Positions 54,463 through 64,000 of a DNA stretch of 64,000 nucleotides are shown here, in pieces. Within the stretch, counting starts at the first letter, position 1; each line of letters begins with the position of its first letter. The stretch is taken from positions 211,180,070 to 211,244,069 of the forward strand of contig BTPG01000003.1 of the NCBI GenBank assembly GCA_036245525.1, in the 5' to 3' direction. The notes below the pieces were generated by a model. The model saw nothing but the letters and a program-made list of their open reading frames with translations. It ran no database searches and was not told the DNA's origin. This stretch comes from Semisulcospira habei (taxonomy: Eukaryota; Mollusca; Gastropoda; Semisulcospiridae). The position numbers were made by a program, and so were the translations under genes.

Positions 54463-55185
54463 CATTCAGCAAGTTCTGTTCCTCTCTATCAGACCTCCTG
54501 CTGACTGACGGTGTGGTTCTGAAAGGTTCGTTAGTGATGCCGAACGCAAACCCGGAATCCGGTTTCCACGCGTCTCCCGGGATAATGTTATTGTCTGTCG
54601 GTACTGGGGCAGTCGGCACAGTTTTGTCTTGTCCCAGTCCTGCATCAGGCGGTGTCTTGTCCACATCTATTACCTCCCCTTTGCCTCCGCCAGGGGGCAG
54701 GATTTCCGGTTCGATGTTCGCAGGGTTAATGCCTTCGTGCGGTTTGCTTTCATCGGGCAGAACGTTTTTGTCCTTCGGGGCTGTGACAACACGACCAGGA
54801 ACTGTGGTTGTGACGCGCGTACCGTCAGGTTGTGGCGTGACGCTGGAATCTGGAGTGAGACGGCCGATCCCGTCTCGTGACGTACTGGTGGGGATTGTGT
54901 CGTAAATGGAGAACAACGATCCGTCAGGAGTGACTTTCTGTGTCGTGGGGTCTGACGTCTCACCGGCACTGGAGTTCCAGTCTTCTTTTGGTGTAAGTCC
55001 TGACAGATAGTTCCAACCAGAAAGGTCAGCGTTGGGGTCAGGGGTGACGTCAGTAGTCGATGCTGTACCGGAGGAGGTAGAGCCTGTGGACGCTGTGTCA
55101 GCAGGAGAAGTGAGTGAGATGCCGGGGAACATGGTCTCTATACCAGGCGTGGTTGTCGCGTCTGTGGGCGAGCTCGGGCCCCGCT
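54463..55185 (-). CDS. Type I membrane protein, large Ser/Thr/Pro-rich ectodomain exon
   Basis: About 240 residues, rich in Ser, Thr, Pro, Asp and Gly, have phrases such as SPADTASTGSTSSGTASTTD, GWNYLSGLTPKEDW, IPTSTSRDGIGRLTP and KGEVIDVDKTPPDAGLGQD. This is a mucin-like, probably O-glycosylated stalk. It ends LLN at a phase 1 donor (CTGAATG|GTGAGT), which fits the membrane exon. The 5' limit is uncertain. The frame stays open to 55204 and the composition continues to about 55185, where a low-complexity pyrimidine tract begins. No good acceptor is visible, and the expected phase 0 joint with the exon at 58029 could not be confirmed. Confidence 0.72.
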
Positions 55186-56460
55186 CACTCGAGCGATTCT
55201 CTATTTATTCCACTCACTTTATTTCGCTTTATACAATACTTTATTTCTTTTCCTACCACTCATCGATGGCTCCATGTCATTACCACTCTTCTATTCTCCT
55301 CTTATACAAATCTGCCGTTACTTTATATTTTATACCCATCACTTTATCTATTCTTTCCTACCAATCGCTTTTATTCTCCCTCTTTATTACACACTCCCTT
55401 CTATTCTCTAGTTCCTACCACTCCTCCTATTCTCTCTTTATACCACCCTAACTACTATTCTTTTTCATACCCATTTCTCTGTTTCTCTCTTTATACACTC
55501 TTTATTTCTCCACGCTCCTTAGACCACTCTTTCTCTATTTCTCTATTTAACACTCCCTTTATTCCTCTCGTTATACAAACTCCTATCTGTTCTTATTCCT
55601 TATTACCAGATATTTATTCCTATTTTCATACCCAACTCCTTCCTATTCTCTCCTATACTCCTCTTTATTTCTCTTTGCTCTCTACTCTCGCGATTCTCTC
55701 TTAATTCTCTTTACCACCCCACACTCCACCTCCTCTAATACTCTCATTATACCCCACCCTTCTACACTCTTTTAAATACACTTTTATTTCTCTATACCAA
55801 TACCACACATTATTTATACCCATTCTTATACCACTCTTTATTTTCATTCTTTAACCCCACTCCCCCTTTATTCCCTCTCTTTCATACCACTTTTATTTAT
55901 CCTTATACCCACCCCCCCCCCCTTTATTCCCTTCTTTTACCCACTCCCTTCTATTTTAATCTTACCCCAACTCTTTCTTCCTATTTCTCTTTGTCCCATA
56001 TAGACCCAGCTCGCTAATTAAGTTACAAGTGATCTGTAGTCTGTGTTTTGTTAGAGAGTATAGAGATGTAGTGTATGTTATTTGGATCTGCTATGTGATT
56101 CACATATAAATCTTTTTAATACATTATCTTGTATCTACACTCCCTTCTATTTCCCATTATCAAGTTACAATATCACTCACTACCTCCCATTCCCCTTTCC
56201 CCCTTCTTATGTGTCCCCTAAGCCACCCACTAAACCCCCTCCACCTCATACTACCTCACCCTCAAATATCCACTTATCTCCACTCCCCCTCCCTACAACA
56301 CCTATTCTACCTCCCCCCACTCACTCCATCCTCTCTCAATACTTCAACCACCTAACTACCCCTCACATCCCACAAATCCCAACCTAATCACCCAATATTC
56401 CCACACCCACCCCCTACCCCCCACTCATCATACCTTCCATATACACCTTTACACACTCGC
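55186..56460. repeat. Long degenerate pyrimidine-rich tract
   Basis: From 55186 to about 55990 the + strand is made of variants of CTTTATTTCTCTTTATACCA / CTC with constant indels. From 56120 it becomes C/A-rich (CCCCACCC, CTACCTCACC) to about 56870. There is no stable period. It abuts the coding exon directly, which suggests an expanded, poorly assembled repeat. Confidence 0.75.
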
Positions 56461-57300
56461 ATATTAGATGGTATGCAGTACACTCACACAAATCCACACG
56501 ACACCTCTATGTCCACACACACTCCATACCCCTCACCATGCCATCATATGTCAATCTCATCCGTCTAAATTCTTATCCCCCAACCTATCCCTCTACCATC
56601 CCTTCATCACACCAATACCACCACAATATCATACTCGTCTACTACAATCTACTCATGTCTCTCATCCCACCCGCCTCACCTTACCTGTATGCATACTTAA
56701 CTTCATTCCTATTCACATCACCATTTGGAGACGTCTCTACACACCTACATGCCATGCATAATCTATCCCCCGCATACGCCTCTAATCCCTTCTCCTCCAT
56801 CTCTTTACACTCTCTCCTCACTAGTGCCAACCACACACTATCATCACATCTACACTCCAATGATGTAGTGAGAGTGTGTGTGTGTGTGTGTGGCAGATAC
56901 ATGTGTGTGAGTGTGTGTGTATGATCCTTACTTGTCCAACAGTGTGTCATATGTTCCAGATCCCTCCCCCCCCACAGTGACATCAACCATACCCAGATCA
57001 CCACCCCTCCAAACGCAGCCCTCCCCACCATTCCTCATTTCATCCCCCCCCTGACATGCTTTAAATCCTAAGTCAGACCACATGCACCCTACAATGTCTG
57101 TAGCTACCATAAAACACACTCATAATCTCCCCCCTCCTTCCTAATCATATAAACTTGTGTGATTCAACAGTCACCCCCCTATCAATATCCAATATACGCC
57201 CCCAATGCCAGTGCGCGCTAACAATCATACCGCTGAGGATCTTCTGCTTCATACTAGGTTACAATATTACTCTCTCATCGTATAGAGATTTGACACATTA
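56461..57300. other. C/A-rich sequence and (TG)n, no gene
   Basis: A TG run at 56873-56925 and C-rich sequence continue the low-complexity character. The frames present are composition artefacts. Confidence 0.5.
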
Positions 57301-57594
57301 ATCATGGTGGACTTTTGCGTTTGCTCACCGCTCTTGAAATGTGTGCGCATATCAGTCACACAGTGCGCTCACTCAGAAAACCCCTGTGTGAATATGTTGG
57401 TGGATTGGGGGAGTTGCGAGGAGAAGAGAAGAAGGCGCATGGTGTTAGACGGACTGTCACCCTTTCGTCCAATATATCCCAGAACAGAAAACGACTTTGG
57501 TTATAGCATTTTTAAAGAATTTTGGGTCGGGGGGGGGGGGGGGAGGGGGGGGGGGCGGCGTCCGGAACCGTTGGACCCCCTCCCCCCATTTTCC

Positions 57595-57890
57595 CAAATC
57601 TGCCCCTGAGTGTGCAGAAGAACCCAACGGAGAAAGAATCACGTTTAGAAAGGACAGTTACAACACAACTGATTATAATATTTCTGGTAAATACCCTTCT
57701 TCAAAATAGACAAACGAAAAAGCATAGAGATCAGTCGCTACTTATTTTAGCAGCGAAGGATTGAAGAAGGGTATTTAGACACCTACTCGAAATATTACTG
57801 AATTGTAACTGTCGTTTGTTAGCGTGCTTCCTTCACCTTTGGGTTCTTCTCTACATTTCACACGCTTGGCAGTTACCTTTTTGGTCAGGA
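57595..57890. repeat. Dispersed repeat family J, copy 3, folded back
   Basis: The left half (AACCCAACGGAGAAAGAATC, TGGTAAATACCCTTCTTC) and right half (GAAGAAGGGTATTTAGACAC, TTCACCTTTGGGTTCTTCT) are inverted relative to each other. The unit folds around AGTCGCTACTTATTTTAGCA. The right half matches 5470-5590 and 60110-60240. Confidence 0.7.
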
Positions 57891-58028
57891 TTTCCAAAAG
57901 TGTGGACCAGCCTTCCCCATGACTGGGCGCTTTGACTGAGCTAATCAGGCTGCACTATTTGGTTTACGTTCAAAGGGAGAGTTGGGAACTTTATTCCCCC
58001 CTCCCGCCCCCACCCGGACGTATCATAC

Positions 58029-58117
58029 CTGTGAGCTGGACATGGGAGTAAAACTTGACGTGCACGACTGGCTGCACAGTCCGTCTGAACAGTTCATCAG
58101 TCCTTTTGGGCACAGCG
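58029..58117 (-). CDS. Type I membrane protein, small Cys-rich exon
   Basis: The acceptor GTTCACAG|CG and donor TCACAG|GTATGA bound 89 bases. The first 2 bases complete a codon with the preceding exon (G|CG = Ala). The product is LCPKGLMNCSDGLCSQSC then TSSFTPMSSSQ, with five cysteines. It resembles the short C-P-x-G-L-x-x-C-x-D-G-x-C modules found in extracellular proteins. It ends in phase 0. Confidence 0.78.
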
Positions 58118-58153
58118 CTGTGAACACACAATTATTTACCAGCCGTCATACTC

Positions 58154-58214
58154 CCCAGTGCGCCAAAGGCCACCGGGCCGACGTTGGCCCCGATGGCCTT
58201 TGGCGCATTGGGGA
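58154..58214. repeat. Family E palindrome
   Basis: CCCCAGTGCGCCAAAGGCCA pairs with TGGCCTTTGGCGCATTGGGG around CCGGGCCGACGTTGGCCCCG. It is about 60 bases and almost perfect. It lies in the intron beside the Cys-rich exon. Confidence 0.88.
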
Positions 58215-58350
58215 GTATCTGATTCATCTGAGATCTAAATCTAATTTATTTGAGATCTAAATCTAACTCGCCTGAGATCTAAGTCTATTTAGTCTGCGAT
58301 TGAATCTAATTAGCCTGAGATCTAACAGCCTGAGATCTAAATCTGATTAG
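58215..58350. repeat. Short tandem CTGAGATCTAAATCTAAT repeat
   Basis: About six diverged units of 18-28 bases with GAGATCTAA in each. Confidence 0.8.
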
Positions 58351-58540
58351 CCCGAGATCTAATACTGGCTTTTAACACATTACGGAACACATGACTTCAA
58401 CATTACTTGTCAATCTTTCTCGCACTCATGATGATAATAACATGAAACATTTTCTGTTTTCTTGAATGCTCTTTTGTCTCGCTTTGTCGTGTGTCTGCTG
58501 CAAGATCCAAAATCACGGACCAGTAAACATATCTTCCAAA

Positions 58541-58640
58541 TGCGCAAAAGGCCATCGGGCCGATGTCGGCCGCCGTTGGCCCGCGCACGGCCGTGCGCGG
58601 TCCAACGACAGCCGGCGTTGGCTTGATGGCCATTGCGCAA
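58541..58640. repeat. Family E palindrome, long
   Basis: AATGCGCAAAAGGCCATCGG pairs with GATGGCCATTGCGCAATG. CCGTTGGCCCGCGCACGGCC pairs with the complement at the centre. Confidence 0.85.
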
Positions 58641-58716
58641 TGTTTTTGTTTTGTTTTGTATGACAACAGGAAAAAATAAAAAGGTACAAATACAGACTGC
58701 TACAACCGTAAACTAC

Positions 58717-58917
58717 CTTGAAAGGGGGCGCCACTGTATCCTCCATCACTGCTGACCAAAATGCTAGTGGTGGCGGTGGCGGTGTCGACTGTGGCAGAGG
58801 CGACGAAAGTGACCTTGACAAACGTGTCGATGGTGGCAGAGGGCGTGGTGTCGCGGGTGTCGACGACATATGTGTCGACAGTGTTAGGTGATGTGGTAAT
58901 GGTGGTTGTGGTATCAA
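58717..58917 (-). CDS. Type I membrane protein, upstream Thr-rich exon
   Basis: The acceptor TTTTGCAG|TT and donor TTTCAAG|GTAGTT bound 201 bases (2 + 66 codons + 1). The product reads DTTTTITTSPNTVDTYVVDT, then ATIDTFVKVTFVASATVDTA, then SILVSSDGGYSGAPFQ. It is a Thr/Val/Asp-rich extracellular segment with a short repeated TVDT motif. Its phase 1 end fits the Cys-rich exon exactly. The frame chosen is the one that joins; a competing - strand frame is Pro-rich and does not. The signal-peptide exon was not found. Confidence 0.75.
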
Positions 58918-59440
58918 CTGCAAAATAAAATAAAATAATAAAACAATGTAAAATACAATCAATAATAAAATAATTTAAAAATGTAAATTAAAATAAATAA
59001 ATAAACAAAATAAAATAAATAAATATGAAACACAAATCTATAAAATGACAACGTATAATAAATAAATAAAGTAAAATAAATAAGGCAAACTAAATAAACT
59101 ATATTAAACTAATAAAGTCAACATAAAAAATTAAAATCAAATAAAATCAATAATAAATAAATAAAAGTATAATAAAATAAGTCATACTAAAATAAACTAT
59201 ATTAAACTAAAACTTAAAAAATTAAAATGAAATCAAATCAAATCAACTCAGACCAATAGCAAATGAATTAAAGCAAAATAAAATATGTCAAATATGTCAA
59301 ACTGAAATAAACTATATTAAACTTAAAAACTAAACAATTCAAGCAGCCTCATCCTTTAAAACTGTATAAATCATGGTCAGCTGCGGTTTAGAATAAACAG
59401 ACTATTCTACATATGAAGAAGGGCTGTATCCAATGGGCTC
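58918..59440. repeat. (AAATA)-rich low-complexity sequence
   Basis: AAAATAAAATAAATAAATA variants extend to about 59330. On the - strand this forms a T-rich stretch before the exon acceptor at 58917. Confidence 0.85.
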
Positions 59441-59449
59441 TGTAGCCAG

Positions 59450-59564
59450 TTGCATGAGAGATCGTTGTCCTGCGCCAGTCACTAAGCAAGGTGCTCCGCT
59501 ATAGCGGGGCACCTTGCTTAGTGGCTGACGTAGGACAAAGCTCACTCATGCAACTGGCCCCTGG
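59450..59564. repeat. Family F long hairpin, best copy
   Basis: GCCAGTTGCATGAGAGATCG pairs with CTCACTCATGCAACTGGCCC. CACTAAGCAAGGTGCTCCGC pairs with GCGGGGCACCTTGCTTAGTG. The span is about 115 bases. Confidence 0.9.
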
Positions 59565-59730
59565 AGAAAATAAAACACAAAAAACTAAATCTTAGGCGAA
59601 ATGGTGTCTGAGCTTCCAAATAGTGGTCACGAACCCCGTAAATTTACGGCGTGAATTTCCCGGTGAAAGTTGCGCACGAGGATCATAATCCCCTCGACTG
59701 CCGGAACATCATAATAAACAACCCTGAATA

Positions 59731-59811
59731 CAAGAGGCATAGATCCTCATGAGCCCCCCCCCCCCACACCCCCGCAGTTACGGGGGCTCATGAGGATCTA
59801 TGCCTTTTGTT
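59731..59811. repeat. Family C hairpin with poly(C) interruption
   Basis: CAAGAGGCATAGATCCTCAT pairs with ATGAGGATCTATGCCTTTTG. The left arm has an expanded C run. Confidence 0.83.
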
Positions 59812-59929
59812 GACATCACTTTGTGTCCGTGTGTTTTTGTTTTTTTGGGGACGGTAAGGGATCTCAGGGGCGTTGAATCAACAAAGATGTTCACAAACCA
59901 GCGCTCGGAAATAACTAACCACCCCAATG

Positions 59930-59980
59930 CGCAAAAGGCCAACGGTGGCCGACGTCGGCCCGATGGCCTTTTGCGCCCTG
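59930..59980. repeat. Family E palindrome
   Basis: GCGCAAAAGGCCAACGGTGG then CCGACGTCGGCCCGATGGCC and TTTTGCGC. Confidence 0.83.
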
Positions 59981-60060
59981 GGAAAGAGCTTTGGGGAAAA
60001 AGCAAACAACTGAATGTCCAATCATCGCTAAGGGTGTGGAAGTAAACTATGCAGATTTGA

Positions 60061-60240
60061 GGTGCCACATTCCTTCTGCGAATGAAGATAAGTAGCGGCT
60101 GATCTCTCTGTTTGTCTATTTTGACAAAGGGTATTTACCCGAAATATTAATAAATTGTGTTGTCTTTTATAAGCGTGTTTCTTTCTCCGTTGGGTACTTC
60201 TTTGCATTTTACACGCTTGGCAGTCACCTTTTTGGTCTGA
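60061..60240 (+). repeat. Dispersed repeat family J, copy 2
   Basis: It matches 5425-5590 over most of its length (GCCACATTCCTTCTGC, GTATTTACCCGAAATATTAA, TTTCTCCGTTGGGTACTTCT). Confidence 0.8.
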
Positions 60241-60507
60241 TATGCAGATTTGGAATATGTGTCCTATGCTTTTAGGGCAAAGTGTATGTGTTTGCTTGTC
60301 CCGTTTAGACGAGCAAAAATCTTGACCTATAACAAGGGCGGATATAGCGAAATTCAGATGAAAACAACACTTTTGAAGAGTTCTCGTCTCCGCTCTTGCA
60401 ATGTCAACTACTTCGCTTATTACGAGCTTTGGACACGGCGTGTGACAACAGATAAATGTGAGCTCCCTGGCCTCTTGTTATAGCCGAGGAGTACTGTGTC
60501 ATTCTCA

Positions 60508-60868
60508 GGGGCGGATCCAGGCCAGCAATTCTTTAAAATTCTGTAAGAAAGTCCCTCAATGGGTGTTTAACTCATTCTGCCCGCGACACACCACAGCAAG
60601 ATATGGCTCGACCATGATAGTTCAAGACTGGTGGCAGAATAGCTTGGCGCCTGTAGGCGCCAAGCTATTCTGCCACCACCCTTGAACTATCATGGTCGAT
60701 CTGTCTCCTGGATTTTAATGCAGTCCTCAGAGGATACCTCCAAAATGTGGGTATTTCGTGCCTCGGGCACAATGAGTTAATATCCCGGCGAGTGGTGAGA
60801 GTCCTGACGCTTGACACCCCCCCCCCAACCCCCTCTCCCTCGAGGTAACCGATCCGCCCCTGACTATA
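60508..60868. mobile_element. Element with GGGGCGGATC inverted ends, copy 2, hosting B9
   Basis: TCAGGGGCGGATCC at the left and CGATCCGCCCCTGA at the right are inverted. Most of the interior is the family B hairpin element at 60567-60780. Confidence 0.62.
60567..60780. mobile_element. TTAA hairpin element, family B (B9)
   Basis: It runs from TTAACTCATTCTGCCCG to CGGGCACAATGAGTTAA, 214 bp. The palindrome has the GGTGGCAGAATAGCTTGGC subfamily core shared with B6. Confidence 0.9.
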
Positions 60869-61097
60869 GTGCATTTTCGTCATCATTTGGTAGGCACTGA
60901 CTATCATCTTGAATGTAAGCCTTTCATGGTTTATGTTTCTTGTTTTATCATAGTCCTTAAATCAGAACGGCGAGCTAGACAAAACTACTGAAGAACAAGG
61001 TTCTTGTTGTAACGTTGTAAAACAGACGCATTAGCCCACGGTGGGTTCACGGTCAACAGTTCACGTGTCATGACGACAATTTATTGCGACGTTGCTG

Positions 61098-61098
<1 letters not shown>

Positions 61099-61163
<65 letters not shown>
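61099..61163. repeat. (TG)n microsatellite
   Basis: A pure run of about 32 TG units. Confidence 0.97.
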
Positions 61164-61165
<2 letters not shown>

Positions 61166-61259
61166 ACCCTTGACAGCTGCTGACGATACCGCTCGTCGGG
61201 AACCACGAATAACTAACTGTATAACTAACGGTAGATGTGTCAGATGCTGTCAAAGGGGT

Positions 61260-61475
61260 TTAACCCGTTTAGCCCTGGATCCCTACTGCAGGAGATGGAT
61301 TGACCATGATAATTCAAGGGTAATGCCTTCAGGCGCCAAGCTAATCTGGCACTACTCTTGAATTATCATGGTCAATCCATCTCCTGCATTATCATGGTCA
61401 ATCCATCTCCTGCAACTGGTACATAGTCGTTAGGCAACACCTCCCAAATGTGAGAAATGGGGCCAAAAGGGTTAC
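61260..61475. mobile_element. TTAA hairpin element, family A (A12), arm shortened
   Basis: It runs from TTAACCCGTTTAGCCCTG to AAAAGGGTTAC. The left arm is deleted between GGGTAATGCC and TTCAGGCGCC. The right side has the segment ATTATCATGGTCAATCCATC twice (61360 and 61388). Confidence 0.82.
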
Positions 61476-61483
61476 AGCATTCC

Positions 61484-61578
61484 AGGGCGCTTGCATCAAT
61501 AGCTGCGAAAGTGCCGCATAGCGTTGCCGTCGGCAACGCTATGCGGCACTTTTGCAGCTATTAATGCAGGCGCCTTGA
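61484..61578. repeat. Near-perfect 90-base palindrome
   Basis: GGCGCTTGCATCAATAGCTG and CGAAAGTGCCGCATAGCGTT pair with AACGCTATGCGGCACTTTTG and CAGCTATTAATGCAGGCGCC. The centre is GCCGTCGGC. GAGTTAA follows at the right. No second copy was recognised. Confidence 0.9.
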
Positions 61579-61998
61579 GTGAGTTAAAGTGCGTCAGTTA
61601 CTTTCCTAACGCTTGCCCTGCAAGCGTCCACGCCGGAATAGTGAGTTAAAGTGCGTCAGTTACTTTCCTAACGCTTGCCCTGCAAGCGTCCACGAATAGT
61701 GAGTTAAAGTGCGTCAGTTACTTTCCTAACGCTTGCCCTGCAAGCGTCCACGAATAGTGAGTTAAAGTGCGTCAGTTACTTTCCTAACGCTTGCCCTGCA
61801 AGCGTCCACGATAGTTAAGGCTCAGTACTTCCTACGCTTCCCTGCAAGCGTCCACGAATAGTGAGTTAAAGTGCGTCAGTTACTTTCCTAACGCTTGCCC
61901 TGCAAGCGTCCACGAATAGTGAGTTAAAGTGCGTCCACGAATAGTGAGTTAAAGTGCGTCAGTTACTTTCCAAACGCTTGCCCTGCAAGCGTCCACGA
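61578..61998. repeat. About 58-bp tandem repeat, seven copies
   Basis: GAGTTAAAGTGCGTCAGTTA, CTTTCCTAACGCTTGCCCTG and CAAGCGTCCACGAATAGT repeat, with one badly damaged unit at 61800-61855 and one shortened near 61920. The inner AACGCTTGCCCTGCAAGCGT can fold. Confidence 0.93.
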
Positions 61999-62118
61999 AT
62001 AGAGATTTTTGTAACCATGCATTTCAACAGGACCCAAGCCTTTTATGGTTTTTTACACCTCAGAATAATGAGACCCTTTTGGTGTTCTGCTACAAAGCAG
62101 TCAAATTGTCCAAGGGAT

Positions 62119-62573
62119 TTAAAGGCCCACTACCCCCGTAACTGTTCAAAGATACACTTCTCTAACAGATGGTTACGAAACGCTACACACAGGTCTAGCT
62201 ATGGTTTATTTAGACACAGGACAATCCAGTTCAGCACACGTCGTCTTTATATCAAGTAACCTGACAATGACTCCACTCCGCTCTATAAATACAACGCTTT
62301 CAGTACGAGAAACAGCTAAAAATAGATTGACACGCTCTAACAATGGATACTACATTACGCGAAGGAACTCAAAGCGAAAATTGTTGAAGTCAGAGGTCAA
62401 GTAAATATAGGTCAGTGCTCTAACGGTTGCGAAGAATAAATAAGTACGATTACGCGAGTGCTTTTGCAGCGTGTCCAAACTGCTGTTAAAGTTCACTGGG
62501 TGTGTTGACACAGCATAACAAACACAACTGGTGCTGAAATGTGTCTTCAGATTTATGCGTAGTGGAACTTTAA
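62119..62573 (+). mobile_element. Family K element, complete, TTAA ends
   Basis: TTAAAGGCCCACTACC at the left and GCGTAGTGGAACTTTAA at the right are inverted ends with TTAA at each terminus. Length 455 bp, no protein. It contains the uninterrupted TTAA (62486-62489) that is the empty counterpart of the A2 insertion. Other parts of the family are at 1826, 4715, 35035 and 39310. Confidence 0.85.
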
Positions 62574-62728
62574 GCAGCATCAGGCAGTTTAGACCGAACT
62601 AAGATTGATGGTGCCTACGGTCTCAAGCAAAAATGTCAACAAAACAAATCATAACTTGAATAATTTCATTCTTTTAAACAGCCGCGTGAATGTTTCACTT
62701 GTTTAACTTCCGGCAACTTTAATTCCTT

Positions 62729-64000
62729 CACAGCCATCCACCAGCTCAAGAGTGGCAAAGCAGCAGGCATTGATGGAATACCGCCAGAGATCTGGAAACA
62801 TGGAGGCACAGCACTGCACAACAAGCTCCATGACCTCTTTCTCTGCTGCTGGGAGGAAGGAACACTACCAAAAGATCTCCGTGACGCAGTCGTTATCACC
62901 CTGTACAAGAACAAAGGCGAGAAGTCTGACTGTTCCAACTATCGGGGAATTACCCTGCTGTCCATTGCTGGGAAAATCCTTGCAAGGCTGCTCCTGAATC
63001 GGCTGGTACCTGCCATCGCTGAAGACCAACTCCCAGAGGGCCAGTGTGGCTTCAGAGCAAACAGGAGCACCACCGATATGGTCTTTGTGCTGAGACAGCT
63101 ACAGGAGAAGTGCCGCGAGCAGAACAAAGGGCTGTACGTAACATTTGTCGACCTAACAAAAGCGTTCGACACTGTGAGCAGGCAAGGCATGTGGCAGATC
63201 CTGGAGCGACTTGGCTGTCCCCCAAAGTTCCTCAACATGATTGTCCAGCTACACGAGGACCAGCAAGGCCAGGTCAGACTCAACAATGACCTCTCAGAAC
63301 CATTCCCTATTCTCAACGGCCGTAAAGCAGGGCTGCGTGCTGGCACCGACCCTCTTCACCATCTTTTTTAGCATGATGTTGAAGCAGGCCACAGTGGACC
63401 TCGATGATGACGATGCAGTGTACATCAGGTATCGTCTCGATGGCAGCCTGTTCAACCTCAGACGACTGCAGGCCCACACGAAAAACCCTAGACCAACTGA
63501 TTCGTGAGCTGCTTTTTGCTGATGATGCTGCCCTCGTTGCACACACAGAGAGAGCCCTGCAGCGCATCACGTCTTGCTTCGCAGATGCTGCCCAGCTCTT
63601 TGGACTCGAGGTCAGTCTGAAAAAGACAGAGGTCCTCCATCAGCCGGCACCCAAGACAGTGTATCGCCCTCCTCACATCACCATTGGCGAGTCTGAACTA
63701 AAGTCAGTGCACCAGTTTACTTACCTTGGCTGCATTATCACGTCGGACGCCAAGCTGGACAAGGAGCTTGACAGCAGGCTGGCAAAAGCGAACAGTGCTT
63801 TCGGGCGACTTTTCAAGCGGGTGTGGCACAATCAACAGCTGAAAACAGGCACCAAGATCAGCGTGTACAGAGCTGTGGTCCTCACCACCCTGCTGTATGG
63901 TTCCGAGTCCTGGGCCCTCTACCGCAGCCAACTACGACTCCTCGAACGCTTCCACCAGCGCTGCCTGCGTACCATCCTGGGCATTCACTGGAGTGACTAT
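62729..64000 (+). pseudogene. LINE-Z copy 3, cut by the window edge
   Basis: It begins with CACAGCCATCCACCAGCTCA, a 5' truncation, and runs + strand through the RT to the connection region at the end of the window. Compared with copies 1 and 2 it has one extra C near 63320 (CAACGGCCGTAAAG) and one extra A near 63484 (ACGAAAAACCC). Each shifts the frame, so motifs B and C lie in different frames from motif A. Otherwise it is very close to the other copies. Confidence 0.93.

Noticed and set aside
55032..55704. + strand frames opposite the membrane-protein exon and across the pyrimidine tract
   Set aside because: The - strand exon explains the first part by splice phase and composition. The rest is low-complexity sequence.
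58513..58962. 149-residue Pro-rich - strand frame as the coding frame over 58717-58917
   Set aside because: It runs through both splice sites into AT repeats and does not join in phase with the Cys-rich exon. The Thr-rich frame does.

Overview
The window is non-coding-rich invertebrate nuclear DNA, most likely from a mollusc and perhaps a marine gastropod. The evidence is split genes with GT-AG introns, a prokineticin/astakine-type gene, dense microsatellites, several LINE clades, tRNA-derived SINEs and a Ty3/Gypsy-type element. The species is inferred and not proven. No bacterial operon, rRNA gene or CRISPR array is present.

Two host genes can be assembled from exons with matching splice phases. 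On the + strand, exons 24153-24227, 40079-40197 and 41866-42091 encode a 139-residue secreted protein with the ten-cysteine prokineticin/astakine framework. Its 15.9-kb intron 1 holds a Gmr1-like LTR retrotransposon and many smaller insertions. On the - strand, exons 58717-58917, 58029-58117, 54463-about 55185, 53790-53941 and 52838-53071 encode a type I membrane protein. It has a Ser/Thr/Pro-rich ectodomain, a small Cys module, one membrane helix and a Lys/Arg/His-rich tail. Its 5' end was not found.

Nearly everything else is mobile or repetitive. Three copies of one tail-less LINE lie at 11896-13611, 48151-50366 and 62729-64000; the first two have clear target-site duplications. Remnants of three other LINEs are at 1272-1600, 2420-4690 (Rex1/CR1-like) and 17240-19480 (APE-type, split by a SINE). 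The LTR element at about 25830-31885 has a tRNA-Pro primer site, a SCAN-like gag region, and integrase placed upstream of reverse transcriptase.

The most striking feature is a set of families of short non-autonomous elements built around near-perfect central palindromes, mostly bounded by TTAA. About two dozen 205-235 bp members of families A and B recur from end to end. One insertion (4961-5181) can be compared with its own empty site at 62486-62489 inside a second copy of the host repeat, which shows a TTAA duplication directly. Adjacent elements often share a single TTAA, and the two arms of each hairpin match each other at positions that differ between elements. Further palindromic families (C to H) and a 455-bp TTAA element (K) accompany them.
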